A DNA stretch of 64,000 nt from Chlamydia crocodili. GTDB taxonomy: Bacteria > Chlamydiota > Chlamydiia > Chlamydiales > Chlamydiaceae. Positions 17,746 to 25,818 of the stretch are shown one piece after another. The position numbers were made by a program, and so were the translations under genes. The stretch spans positions 886,113 to 950,112 of the forward strand of contig NZ_CP060791.1 in the NCBI RefSeq assembly GCF_018343815.1. Direction: 5' to 3'. Within the stretch, counting starts at the first letter, position 1; each line of letters starts with the position of its first letter. Below the pieces are notes generated by a model, which worked only from the letters and a program-made list of their open reading frames with translations, was not told where the DNA came from and made no database searches.

Positions 17746-18644
17746 GAGGTTGTAGAGTCACAAATTTCATCAAACGTTTTAAAATGTGTCTTGCAAACAA
17801 GAGATAAAACATCTTTTCCATGTGTTTTGAGGATAGATTTTCCAGCAGTCTTTACCTGTGCTGAAGCGCCTTTCGGAAGCTTAATAGAAAAGCGTTGTTC
17901 TAACTTTGTCATTGTAGTGACAAAAGCTTCTCGAGCGAGTATAGATGCAGCAGCGACAATGATATCTTGTTCTGCGCGTACTTTCTGAATTACCGAGATA
18001 TCGGTATTTTTCTTTTTCAAAGCATTGAGTAAAACGCTTTCTGAAGATGCAAATTGATCGGAAATAGCAAACACTTCGCCCGAGGGGTGTGGAGCTAGAT
18101 TATCAATAACTGTAGCATGTGCCCAAGCTAAAAGGATATTGAGATTATGAAACTTCCCATAGAGCTGATTATATTTTTCAGGGTAAAGAATCATGACATC
18201 ATAGCTACAGCACGCACGAATAGTTTTTGCTAATGATACAATTTGTGTATCATTGAGCATTTTTGAATCTTGAATTTTTGTCTTATAGAGATTCTTTAGC
18301 GTGTCTTCATCATGAGCATAAACTCCTGCAATGCATAAAGGACCGAAAAAATCTCCTTTTCCTGATTCATCTACACCTATACGAGGACGAAGATCTTCTT
18401 CTATACGGTTATGGGTAAAGGTCAGTAAGATTTCAGGTTCTAGGAAAAACTCGATAAATTCTTGAGATCCCTTTCCTTGTACAACAAGTTTCCCTGAAGT
18501 ATAAAGAGTGCAGCTTACTGATGGAGAACGTGCTTGAAAAATCGTATATTGAGGTTGTGTTAAAGTAAAACCTTTTTCCTCAAGACGATCTTTGAGTAAG
18601 CCGTGTAAAGAAGGAGATAGTTGGGTAACAAACGGTGTGGACAT
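17742..18644 (-). CDS. rnhC: Ribonuclease HIII
   Basis: A 300-residue RNase HIII, which cleaves the RNA strand of RNA-DNA hybrids during replication and repair. The family-specific catalytic motif DESGKGDFFGPL at about residues 92-103 distinguishes it from RNase HII (which has DEAGRG). The roughly 80-residue N-terminal extension is the TBP-like substrate-binding domain of RNase HIII. Further conserved parts are SDQFAS and the basic ASILAREAFV region. It lies in the gatCAB-IncV block, as CT008 does. The length is normal. Confidence 0.95.
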   Translation of the reverse strand: MSTPFVTQLSPSLHGLLKDRLEEKGFTLTQPQYTIFQARSPSVSCTLYTSGKLVVQGKGSQEFIEFFLEPEILLTFTHNRIEEDLRPRIGVDESGKGDFFGPLCIAGVYAHDEDTLKNLYKTKIQDSKMLNDTQIVSLAKTIRACCSYDVMILYPEKYNQLYGKFHNLNILLAWAHATVIDNLAPHPSGEVFAISDQFASSESVLLNALKKKNTDISVIQKVRAEQDIIVAAASILAREAFVTTMTKLEQRFSIKLPKGASAQVKTAGKSILKTHGKDVLSLVCKTHFKTFDEICDSTTS

Positions 18645-18756
18645 AAAAAGAAAGCGTCAAATTATCTTGGCGTACCAAGGATAGAAATTCCTATCCTTAT
18701 GTTTTACTAGGCATATTTATCGTTATGCTATACATAGCACAAGGATATATAGTGTA

Positions 18757-18896
18757 TATGCGGATTTCGAAGTACAAATTAAACGTTAATCCTGTATATT
18801 CCTGCAAGTGGGCAGGATCTTAAAACAGGGGAGAGTTTCTCATTTTCTATAAATGAGAATTAGGAAACCTCTAAAAATATTTAGAGGTTTTTATTT
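18757..18896 (+). ncRNA. Candidate small RNA or attenuated leader before the rodZ-like gene
   Basis: Three consecutive hairpins precede the rodZ-like ATG: a 6-bp stem at 18800-18817, a 9-bp stem at 18837-18859 and an 11-bp stem with T-rich tail at 18865-18896. The last has terminator form. No reading frame of note occupies the stretch. A TATAGT at about 18749-18754 could be the -10 of a promoter, giving a transcript of about 140 bases. It could be a free sRNA, or a leader whose terminator controls rodZ. The left boundary is a guess. Confidence 0.35.
18865..18896 (+). terminator. Rho-independent terminator upstream of the rodZ-like gene
   Basis: An 11-bp stem (AAACCTCTAAA with TTTAGAGGTTT), a 4-base loop and then TTATTT. 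It ends 23 bases before the ATG at 18920, so it must terminate a transcript from upstream or act as an attenuator. Confidence 0.75.
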
Positions 18897-18919
18897 AAGG
18901 TGCCTGCAAAGGAATCTCT

Positions 18920-19351
18920 ATGGCGGAACAAATTCATAAAGAGCTTTTACATTTAGGAGAGATATTTCGCACGAAACGTGAAGAACAATCCTTATCCTTA
19001 AAAGATGTGGAAGCAGCAACATCTATACGTTATTCATGCTTAGAAGCTATAGAAAATGGCTATTTAGGCAAGCTCATTTCTCCAATTTATGCTCAAGGAT
19101 TTATAAAGAAATACGCAGCCTATTTAGGATTAGATAGCGAGCGTATTCTTCAAGACCATCCTTATGTTATGAAAATCTTTAAAGAGTTTTCAGAACATAA
19201 TATGGAAATGCTTTTAGATTTAGAATCTATGGGGGGAAGAAACTCTCCAGAAAAAGCTATTCGTAGTTGGTCAAATCTTTGGTGGGCAGGACTTATCGTA
19301 ACAAGCGGTATTGTAATTTGGTGGCTGGGATCCCTACTATCTATTTTCTAG
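18920..19351 (+). CDS. rodZ: RodZ-like membrane-anchored HTH protein
   Basis: A 143-residue protein with an N-terminal helix-turn-helix of the RodZ type (about residues 10-85: LGEIFRTKREEQSLSLKDVE, then SIRYSCLEAIENG, then ISPIYAQGFIKKYAAYLGLD). A single membrane helix near residues 118-140 ends the protein. In other bacteria RodZ links the actin MreB to the inner membrane through this HTH; chlamydiae use MreB and RodZ for polar division. The periplasmic domain of larger RodZ proteins is absent, as I recall for chlamydial CT009. An AAAGGAA ribosome-binding site precedes the ATG. Confidence 0.88.
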   Translation: MAEQIHKELLHLGEIFRTKREEQSLSLKDVEAATSIRYSCLEAIENGYLGKLISPIYAQGFIKKYAAYLGLDSERILQDHPYVMKIFKEFSEHNMEMLLDLESMGGRNSPEKAIRSWSNLWWAGLIVTSGIVIWWLGSLLSIF

Positions 19352-19377
19352 AATAATGAGAAATCTTATTGTAAAAT

Positions 19378-19410
19378 ATAAAATAGGCAAAACTTTGCCT
19401 ATTTTATTTA
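19378..19410 (+). terminator. Bidirectional terminator between rodZ-like and Cys-rich genes
   Basis: A near-perfect 13-14-bp stem (arms about 19378-19391 and 19394-19407) around AATAGGCAAA is flanked by A/T runs on both sides. It can end both rodZ (plus) and the convergent Cys-rich gene (minus). Confidence 0.8.
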
Positions 19411-19435
19411 TCTATTTTAATCTGTCTTGAACTCC

Positions 19436-20731
19436 TTATCCAAGGATTCCGGCTAAGCTATTTACTCCTCCAGAAAGCTTGAGTAGGTCGTCTTGATGCT
19501 TGTTGGAGAACCAATCGTCATCATCTTGATTATTTCCCGTATCTGTCGAAGATGAGGAGCCGCTTGATTGATGTTGACCATCAACCTCAGTATCGTCATA
19601 TGGATCGTTAGGGTCGCCTGGTCCAAATAGATGCTCATTATGATTTCTGTTTTCTCGTAAGAATTTTGAAATTCTCTCTAAGTCCGCATATGTTATACCA
19701 GGAACCTTGCCCTTTTTATCTGTAGGGCAGTATCCTAATGATAGAAGAGAAAGAAGGATTAATTTCAATAGTTTATCAGAAGTAATCGTGAGACCGTAGC
19801 CCGTTTCTCCTTTTTCAAAGCATGATGCTCCTTGAGTTAGCCAATACAAGGTATTTCGCAATACCTCTATGGCTTTTTTCCCTTCTTTCCCTCCTAGAGG
19901 AAATTTCTCACCACTATCTAATTGTACTACGCTAAGATGATTTAATTGGTGACGGAGTTTTGTCCAGTCTAACTGCTTAGTATAATGAATCTGTGAACCC
20001 CCAGCAGCTCCTTTAGAATCATCTTTAGAGTTCTCATCATTATCATAGAGAATCCAAATAGACGGAGGTGTATGATGTATTCCACTCATGACATCGCCAT
20101 AACCTCTTTTTGTCATGATCGTGTCGTTTTCATTTATTTTTGGGAGTTTTTTAGAATCATTAGCGGTGTCGAATAACTCTTTTTGAAGACCACCCATTAA
20201 GAGCTTTTTCAGATTCTCTTTTATTTCTGAACATTGTTTATCGAAATTGTTTTTTTGATCCTGATTTAAAGTTTTCCCTTCAGACATAAGATAGGGGAAA
20301 TCTATTCCATTGTGTTGCATTCCCATCCCTAAAACAATAGTGCCGTGCTTGTCTTTCATATCTGATAGGAATTTTGAAAGATCTTGATTTGCTCTTTGAG
20401 AATCACTGGGATTTATAATACAAGTGCATAAACATTGGAAACAATGAGATAGCCAATTCGGGCAGTGGCTATCACACCAGGGCCCACAATGTTCCCTACA
20501 ATATCCAGCACCACGTTGTGTACTAGCAGCATTTAATACTGAAGATACTATCTGTCCTGCACATTTTATTTTGTCTAGTATATCATTGCCATCACCGAGC
20601 TTAATCTCTAAAGATGCTTTCCCTCCAGGCTGTGTAGTTATAGGATTCTGTAATGGTTGGTTTTCTTGCTGGCCAGAATGGTGACCTTCTTGTACAGTAA
20701 ATTTACAACCACACCCAATGGGACAGCACAT
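19436..20731 (-). CDS. Chlamydia-specific Cys-rich protein, paralogue 1
   Basis: A 431-residue protein with no signal peptide, one of three tandem paralogues. It opens MCCPIG and has a dense cysteine cluster at about residues 78-106 with spacing C-x3-C-x3-C-x3-C-x6-C-x2-C-x-C-x-C. Next come a segment shared with the others (MGMQHNG, later QKELFDTAN), an aliphatic segment KLLKLILLSLLSLGY near residues 319-333, and an acidic, Ser/Asp-rich tail containing DDDDWF. A GGAG ribosome-binding site is well placed before the ATG. I do not recognise a function; it may belong to one of the Chlamydia-only DUF families (perhaps DUF687), which I cannot verify. The cluster could bind zinc. Confidence 0.75.
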   Translation of the reverse strand: MCCPIGCGCKFTVQEGHHSGQQENQPLQNPITTQPGGKASLEIKLGDGNDILDKIKCAGQIVSSVLNAASTQRGAGYCREHCGPWCDSHCPNWLSHCFQCLCTCIINPSDSQRANQDLSKFLSDMKDKHGTIVLGMGMQHNGIDFPYLMSEGKTLNQDQKNNFDKQCSEIKENLKKLLMGGLQKELFDTANDSKKLPKINENDTIMTKRGYGDVMSGIHHTPPSIWILYDNDENSKDDSKGAAGGSQIHYTKQLDWTKLRHQLNHLSVVQLDSGEKFPLGGKEGKKAIEVLRNTLYWLTQGASCFEKGETGYGLTITSDKLLKLILLSLLSLGYCPTDKKGKVPGITYADLERISKFLRENRNHNEHLFGPGDPNDPYDDTEVDGQHQSSGSSSSTDTGNNQDDDDWFSNKHQDDLLKLSGGVNSLAGILG

Positions 20732-20990
20732 AGCTCTTCTCCGAAATTATAGTAAAAGACAGGGCATAAGATGTTCATGGCCTGTATTTTGTGATTAAAA
20801 AATAAAAAATAATCTCAAAATGCGATTTTTTTTGGCTAGGAGTTTTTTCGATAAGGCATTGAAAATCTGTGAGATGAGCAATAGGGTTGTAAAGATAGAT
20901 ACAAGGATCAGAGTCGTGTGAAAATTCATAGATTTTCACATAGTCAAGATTATTGAATATCTGTATAAGTTGAAGGGCTTGTTGGATCGA

Positions 20991-21012
20991 AGAGGCGGAG
21001 GAAGCCGCCTCT
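20991..21012 (-). terminator. GC-rich hairpin after Cys-rich paralogue 2
   Basis: A perfect 8-bp stem (AGAGGCGG with CCGCCTCT, loop AGGAAG) lies 18 bases past the stop of the gene at 21030-22364. No T run follows on the minus strand, so it may be an mRNA 3' stabiliser rather than a terminator. Confidence 0.45.
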
Positions 21013-21029
21013 AAATCGTGTGTTGATAA

Positions 21030-22364
21030 TTATCTTAGAAATAGACTTGAAGTCATAGCTGTGATGCTTTTAGCCGTTTTCAAGAGGGCTTCTTGAGATT
21101 TAGGATTTGTAGGATCCCAAAGCTCAGCACCATTTTTGGCTCCTGGTGTTACTCCATCGACGCACGATGCTCCAGCAGCACTTGCAGGTAAACGTCCGTT
21201 GAGAATAACTCTTTGTCCATACTTAGGTAGAGGAAGAGTTGCTCCAGCATTGACTCGTACTTCCGTTCCAAAGAATCGTGTATCGAGTCTTGGGGATTTC
21301 GGAGCAGTTTTATCTTTTGTGCGCAGTTCCTTACTTGTATTTTGAAGTTGCTCTAAGCATGTAGGCTGCTCTTGCTCTGCACCCAAAGGAACAAATCCTA
21401 AAGATAGTAGGGAAAGAAGAAGCAAAGTACGGTATTTTGCCTCTTCAATATTTAAGCCAAATCCTGGAGAATCAAAAGTATTTTTTGCCTCGTCTACATA
21501 TTTGTTCAAAGTGAGTTGTAAAACATTTACAACAGCTCGAGATTGAAATCCTAAGAAACCAGTATCTTCAGAATTTAAATCTAAAACTTCTAATTGGCTA
21601 AGCTGATGCTGCAATCTTTGGATATTAAGATTGTAACCTGATCTTTGATCATTAGAAGCTCCTTCATTAACTTCAGAAGGATAAAGAATCAAACATGTAG
21701 GAATAGAAGGGATAGAAGCGCCATCAATAGACTCTTCTAAAGACTTTCTCACGTTTTCTATTTCTGTAGATCCTTTCGAGGGGAGTTGATGTGCGTTATT
21801 AGCTACTTTAAAGAGTTCTTGTTGAGATCCACCTTTTAAGCATATTCCTAACTGGTCTTTTGCTTCTCTACATTTCTCAGAGAATTGGTATTTCTGTTCT
21901 GCGGATAAAGTAAGACCCTCTGCTAATAGTTTAAAGATATCCCAAGGCCCATTTTTCATTGCGACACCAACGCAAATAGGACCAAATTCATCTCTTTGAT
22001 TTTGTATGAATCCAAATAAATCGTCATATTTTTCTTCAGATCCCACTTGATCATCAGGGGTGATCATACAAGTGCAAAGGCAATCGAAAAAGCATAGGAA
22101 AGGACTCCAACAATTATCAGCACACCAGGGTCGGCAAGAATCTTGACAGAACTGGCTTGTACGTTGAATTCTCTCAGAATTTAAAGCATCTGAAACAAGA
22201 TTTCCAGCAGCTCGGATTGTATCTAATAATGAAGGATCACCAAATTTTAAATTAAATTCTGAAGAGGATCCAGGTTGTTTTGTAATCCCATTTAAAGAAA
22301 CTGTTTCTTCTGTGTAGGCATCTTGATTTGAGCGGCAGCTCATGTTAATCCCAGGGCAGCACAT
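21030..22364 (-). CDS. Chlamydia-specific Cys-rich protein, paralogue 2
   Basis: A 444-residue paralogue of the genes on either side. It begins MCCPGIN and has a Cys cluster around residues 73-101 with spacing C-x3-C-x3-C-x3-C-x5-C-x3-C-x-C-x-C. The shared central block (VAMKNGPWDI, QQELFKVANN) and the aliphatic segment LLLLSLLSLGFVPLG follow. Its tail lacks the poly-Asp stretch of paralogues 1 and 3 and instead ends with a basic/Pro segment and KSITAMTSSLFLR. A GGAG motif precedes the ATG. No signal peptide or clear membrane anchor is seen, and the function is unknown. Confidence 0.75.
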   Translation of the reverse strand: MCCPGINMSCRSNQDAYTEETVSLNGITKQPGSSSEFNLKFGDPSLLDTIRAAGNLVSDALNSERIQRTSQFCQDSCRPWCADNCWSPFLCFFDCLCTCMITPDDQVGSEEKYDDLFGFIQNQRDEFGPICVGVAMKNGPWDIFKLLAEGLTLSAEQKYQFSEKCREAKDQLGICLKGGSQQELFKVANNAHQLPSKGSTEIENVRKSLEESIDGASIPSIPTCLILYPSEVNEGASNDQRSGYNLNIQRLQHQLSQLEVLDLNSEDTGFLGFQSRAVVNVLQLTLNKYVDEAKNTFDSPGFGLNIEEAKYRTLLLLSLLSLGFVPLGAEQEQPTCLEQLQNTSKELRTKDKTAPKSPRLDTRFFGTEVRVNAGATLPLPKYGQRVILNGRLPASAAGASCVDGVTPGAKNGAELWDPTNPKSQEALLKTAKSITAMTSSLFLR

Positions 22365-22646
22365 AATTTACTCCATAAATAACAATGTTTTTTACTAAGA
22401 ATCCTCATACTATCGATGATTCTTAATCCCATGCTAAATGGCTTTATGCACTTTTAAAGTCGTCTTGAAGAGGGTTCATAAGAGTTCGTCACCCTTATGA
22501 AATTAGGGAGTATACATTGCTAAGTTTGTAGAAAATTTTTAAGAAACCAAAGCGTGGATTATCCTCATTTTCTGTGCTAACAAGCATTTAGGTGCGCACA
22601 TATTATTCAAGAAATTATTTTAAGTATATAAAATTTTTTTGAATTC

Positions 22647-22675
22647 AAGTGGTCTCTCATTTCAAGAAACCACTT
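22647..22675 (-). terminator. Hairpin after Cys-rich paralogue 3
   Basis: An 11-bp stem with one wobble (arms 22647-22657 and 22665-22675). Downstream on the minus strand is AT-rich but not a pure T run. The rest of the 333-base gap 22365-22697 holds no frame or RNA that I can support. Confidence 0.5.
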
Positions 22676-22697
22676 AAACAAGTTTGATAAAGAGAGG

Positions 22698-24305
22698 CTA
22701 TATGCCGTTGTTAAATTTTTGCATGGCAGCAAATATATCCTTTAGACCATTAGAGCTGCCGATGAGCATTCTCTGTTGGAAAATATCGGTATCATCATCA
22801 TCGTCATCATCATTACCATCAATCATTTTCTTTAGCCAATCATCATCATCCCCGGGTTGATAATCATCGACAGGGTTATGTATGCTATGTTGACGTTGAA
22901 GTGTTCTTCTCTGTGATCGGCTAGATCCATCTGTACTCGTTGTTGAAGTCGTGGACACAATTGTTCTTACAGAAATATGAGAACTTCTCGATGTTCCTAG
23001 AGGGAAAGCTATTGGTTGATGTGTTATAGCGCCACCAACAGCTCCAAGTGGCTTTTCGGTTGTTGCAGGTGCAGTTGCCTGTTGTTTTTGGGTATAACTA
23101 CATAGAGATCGTTTATATATTTTTACAAATGGATCAGTATCATCATCATGTTTTACGACGGTATCCCCATCTTTATCCACAGGGACATAACCGCAGCAAA
23201 GCAAAATTAACATCAAGAGTTTGATAAATTTGTTTATATCGTAGCAGACACAGCCACCACTGAGTACTAGAGGGGAATGTTCACCAGCAACTAAACAGAG
23301 AAAGAGTTCAAATATTGTAATAACTAGATGAGCTTCCTTTGCTCCTAGTGTTCCCACAGCTCCAGTTTCAAGTGATAGTACATCAAGATTCGCTAGGCAC
23401 TTTGTCATTTTTTTCTTATCATATTTTGTAGCCGTGGCTCGATCATAGTTTTCATTTATTTCTGATTGAGGGAATAATGAAGGTCTACGCAAATCTAACT
23501 GGAGTGGAACCGAAGTGGGTGATGTTGAATCAGTTTTTGCTGCAGGTTCTAAAACCCAGCATTTTGGAGGATTAGGTTTATGTTTAGGATCTTTCCAAGC
23601 TTGATCTCCTATAATTTTAAGTAAAGTAGGTAAAACGTGTTCTAGGTTTTCATCATCGAGAATATCTACAGATTTATCATAGAAACATTGTTGAGAAAGT
23701 TGATTAAAACTTCCTGTAAGTTGTTTTTTAGCTTTTTTACATTCATCTTCTAAATTTTTTTCATCTTCCGTCGATACATCATGTCCGCGTTTCACCATAT
23801 CAGGAACGTCCCAACCTAAATGTTGTACAGCCATAGCTAAGCTTAAGGGACCATATCGCTTATCCATGTCTCTCATAATATCAGGAATATTGGTATCCAT
23901 AGGCGTTTCTAAAATACAGCATGCTTTAAAGCAGGCACAAAACCAACTTCCAAACCATCCACAACGATCAATGCATGGACCACTGCAGTGATCGTAACAG
24001 ACCATACAGCCTTTTTGTACTTGAGGGTTATGAATGATGTGTTGCGTTGTCTCTACTATTGTTTGAATTTGCGCGGCGGTACCCTCGACTCCGCCTTCTT
24101 CATTTTCTTCATTATTACCACCACCGAAAGAAATTTTTACTTCTGTTTTTGTTTTGCTTTTTGATTGCGTGGAAGTTGGTTGTTGTGTAACTAACGGCAC
24201 GGATTGATTACTCGTACCAGGTTGATTTTCATCAGTTTCATTTTCAGTTGTTCTCTGAAAAGTGAATGAAAAACCAGGAATATTGGGGAAACCAGGAAAG
24301 CACAT
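22698..24305 (-). CDS. Chlamydia-specific Cys-rich protein, paralogue 3 with poly-Asp tail
   Basis: A 535-residue paralogue and the longest of the three. It begins MCFPGFPNIPG, adds a Thr/Ser/Gln-rich region (about residues 25-60), then the Cys cluster (about residues 98-132): C-x2-C-x3-C-x3-C-x3-C-x7-C-x-C-x3-CC. The shared blocks MAVQHLGWDV and KLLMLILLCCGYVP follow. A Ser/Thr/Arg-rich stretch precedes an acidic tail with DDDDW and a run of seven Asp encoded by a GAT/GAC repeat near 22795-22830. The ribosome-binding site AGAGGTGAT is nearly perfect, suggesting high translation. It is the most upstream gene of the minus-strand trio. The function is unknown. Confidence 0.75.
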   Translation of the reverse strand: MCFPGFPNIPGFSFTFQRTTENETDENQPGTSNQSVPLVTQQPTSTQSKSKTKTEVKISFGGGNNEENEEGGVEGTAAQIQTIVETTQHIIHNPQVQKGCMVCYDHCSGPCIDRCGWFGSWFCACFKACCILETPMDTNIPDIMRDMDKRYGPLSLAMAVQHLGWDVPDMVKRGHDVSTEDEKNLEDECKKAKKQLTGSFNQLSQQCFYDKSVDILDDENLEHVLPTLLKIIGDQAWKDPKHKPNPPKCWVLEPAAKTDSTSPTSVPLQLDLRRPSLFPQSEINENYDRATATKYDKKKMTKCLANLDVLSLETGAVGTLGAKEAHLVITIFELFLCLVAGEHSPLVLSGGCVCYDINKFIKLLMLILLCCGYVPVDKDGDTVVKHDDDTDPFVKIYKRSLCSYTQKQQATAPATTEKPLGAVGGAITHQPIAFPLGTSRSSHISVRTIVSTTSTTSTDGSSRSQRRTLQRQHSIHNPVDDYQPGDDDDWLKKMIDGNDDDDDDDTDIFQQRMLIGSSNGLKDIFAAMQKFNNGI

Positions 24306-24784
24306 ATTATCACCTCTTTTAAAAGTTGTTCAAAGCTGTGCACCCGTGATGTATTTCTTACGCATAGCTAGCTTTCTAAATACATAAGGAAAAACAGCCA
24401 AAATCTGTCTTTTGAATTCACAACTAAAAACGAACCTTTTTGTTTTTTTAAGCACTCATGGGGAAGAGTTCGTAGAAATTTCCTATCTCTAAAAATCTCT
24501 TGTTTCTGACCCTCAGCACTTTAAGTGGGGAGAAGTATTATCAAATAATTTTTTTAAAATCTATATTTTTCAAAAAAATACTTTACACTTTGATTTGGTT
24601 GTGGAGAGGGGAAGTGAAAATTTTTCTGTAGAATTTGTATTTTGAGAACGGAAGAAAAAATGGTTGAAACTAGGTTGTGAATAGGAGAAGATTTTCTTTA
24701 GATAAAAATTTTTTTTAGTTGATTTTATTTCAAAAAATTCCTATGACTTTTCCCCTTATTATAACCAGGATGCGGTAAATCGTA
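24306..24784. other. 479-base AT-rich divergent gap
   Basis: This gap separates the minus-strand Cys-rich genes from the plus-strand DUF2608 genes and should hold the promoters of both. I see no convincing open frame or RNA. One candidate for the plus-strand gene is TTGATT (24719-24724), 17 bases, TATGAC (24742-24747). Confidence 0.4.
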
Positions 24785-25639
24785 ATGAGATTGCTGAAAT
24801 ATCTTCCTAAGTGTGCTGTGGTTACAGTTATTACCTTAGGCATGTTGACTACAGCTGAAGCTGCAAAGAAAAAGCCTGTGGCGATGACAATGGCGTATTC
24901 TTTTGGCGATATTTTTGCACATTTAGAAAAAAGCAGTGAGGAAACGTTATTTTGTATTAATGTAGATAGCGTGATTCAACATAAGTATATAGGTTCCCCA
25001 GGTTGGTATCAAAATAGGTTGACTAAGCTATCCAAACGTTATGGAGATTTTTTCCAAGCAAAAAAGCGAGTCAATGAAGAGCAGATTATTATAGATACAC
25101 TAACAAGCAAAGAATGTTTAGAAGCTAATGTTATTGATCAGTTTTCCCGTATACTTTCAGAATGTCAATGTTCTGTATTAGGGATTTCTTTATTAGGAAT
25201 CGAAGGAGTTTCTTCAACCTTAAAAAATCTTAAAGACTGCGGTCTGGAAATACATTCTCGAGCATTCCCTACCGAGGATTTTTTCTTGGGAACGAAAACG
25301 AAGTGTAGTGATTCTGCGTTAGTGCAGAAGGGAATCTTGTTTTGTGGAGCTTCAGAGATATCAGAAGCTATGAAGCAATTATTTATTTATGAGAATAAAA
25401 TACCAAAAAATATTGTATTTTTGAGTGATAATCCTGAAGAGATAAAATCTTTAGGCAGAGAGTGTGTTGATTTTGGAATCACATTTTTTGGTATAGTGTA
25501 TTATCCTGCTGCGGAAACTCTATTTTCTTATGTATATCCGTATTCAGCAGCCGTAGAGATTCAAGAAGAACAGGCGTTGACAGTTATCTCAGATGCTATC
25601 GCACAATTATCTCTAGATTCTCTTAATCAAAAGAGTTAA
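24785..25639 (+). CDS. Exported DUF2608/HAD-like protein, paralogue 1
   Basis: A 284-residue protein with a signal peptide (MRLLKYLPKCAVVTVITLGM, cleavage near AEA). It resembles the chlamydial DUF2608 proteins, which I place in the HAD-like hydrolase fold: an early LFCINVDSVI strand sits where the first HAD aspartate motif should be. SPGWYQNRL follows, and a later NIVFLSDNPEEIKSLG strand fits HAD motif IV geography. The canonical DxDxT is not complete (only one Asp), so catalysis is doubtful. It is followed by a paralogue at 25819. Likely periplasmic; substrate unknown. Confidence 0.7.
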   Translation: MRLLKYLPKCAVVTVITLGMLTTAEAAKKKPVAMTMAYSFGDIFAHLEKSSEETLFCINVDSVIQHKYIGSPGWYQNRLTKLSKRYGDFFQAKKRVNEEQIIIDTLTSKECLEANVIDQFSRILSECQCSVLGISLLGIEGVSSTLKNLKDCGLEIHSRAFPTEDFFLGTKTKCSDSALVQKGILFCGASEISEAMKQLFIYENKIPKNIVFLSDNPEEIKSLGRECVDFGITFFGIVYYPAAETLFSYVYPYSAAVEIQEEQALTVISDAIAQLSLDSLNQKS

Positions 25640-25668
25640 CATCATTTACTTGAAACAAGCCTTTAGTG

Positions 25669-25707
25669 TCCTCTCTGTCCCCCTGAGAGGATGCTTGGGG
25701 CCCTTTT
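25669..25707 (+). terminator. Structured terminator between the two DUF2608 genes
   Basis: A 7-bp stem (TCCTCTC with GAGAGGA, 25669-25675 and 25685-25691) overlaps a CCCC/GGGG pairing (25679-25683 with 25697-25700), followed by TTTT. The two helices cross, so they are either alternatives or an H-type pseudoknot. Terminator function is likely. Confidence 0.5.
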
Positions 25708-25818
25708 AATTTTTATTCAATAGATAAAAATTTTAGGGGCGATTTTATATAAAAAGATATTTCCTCCTAAAGAGATGCTCCGTACAATGAGATGATTTTT
25801 TTCTTTGAGAGCGTTGCT

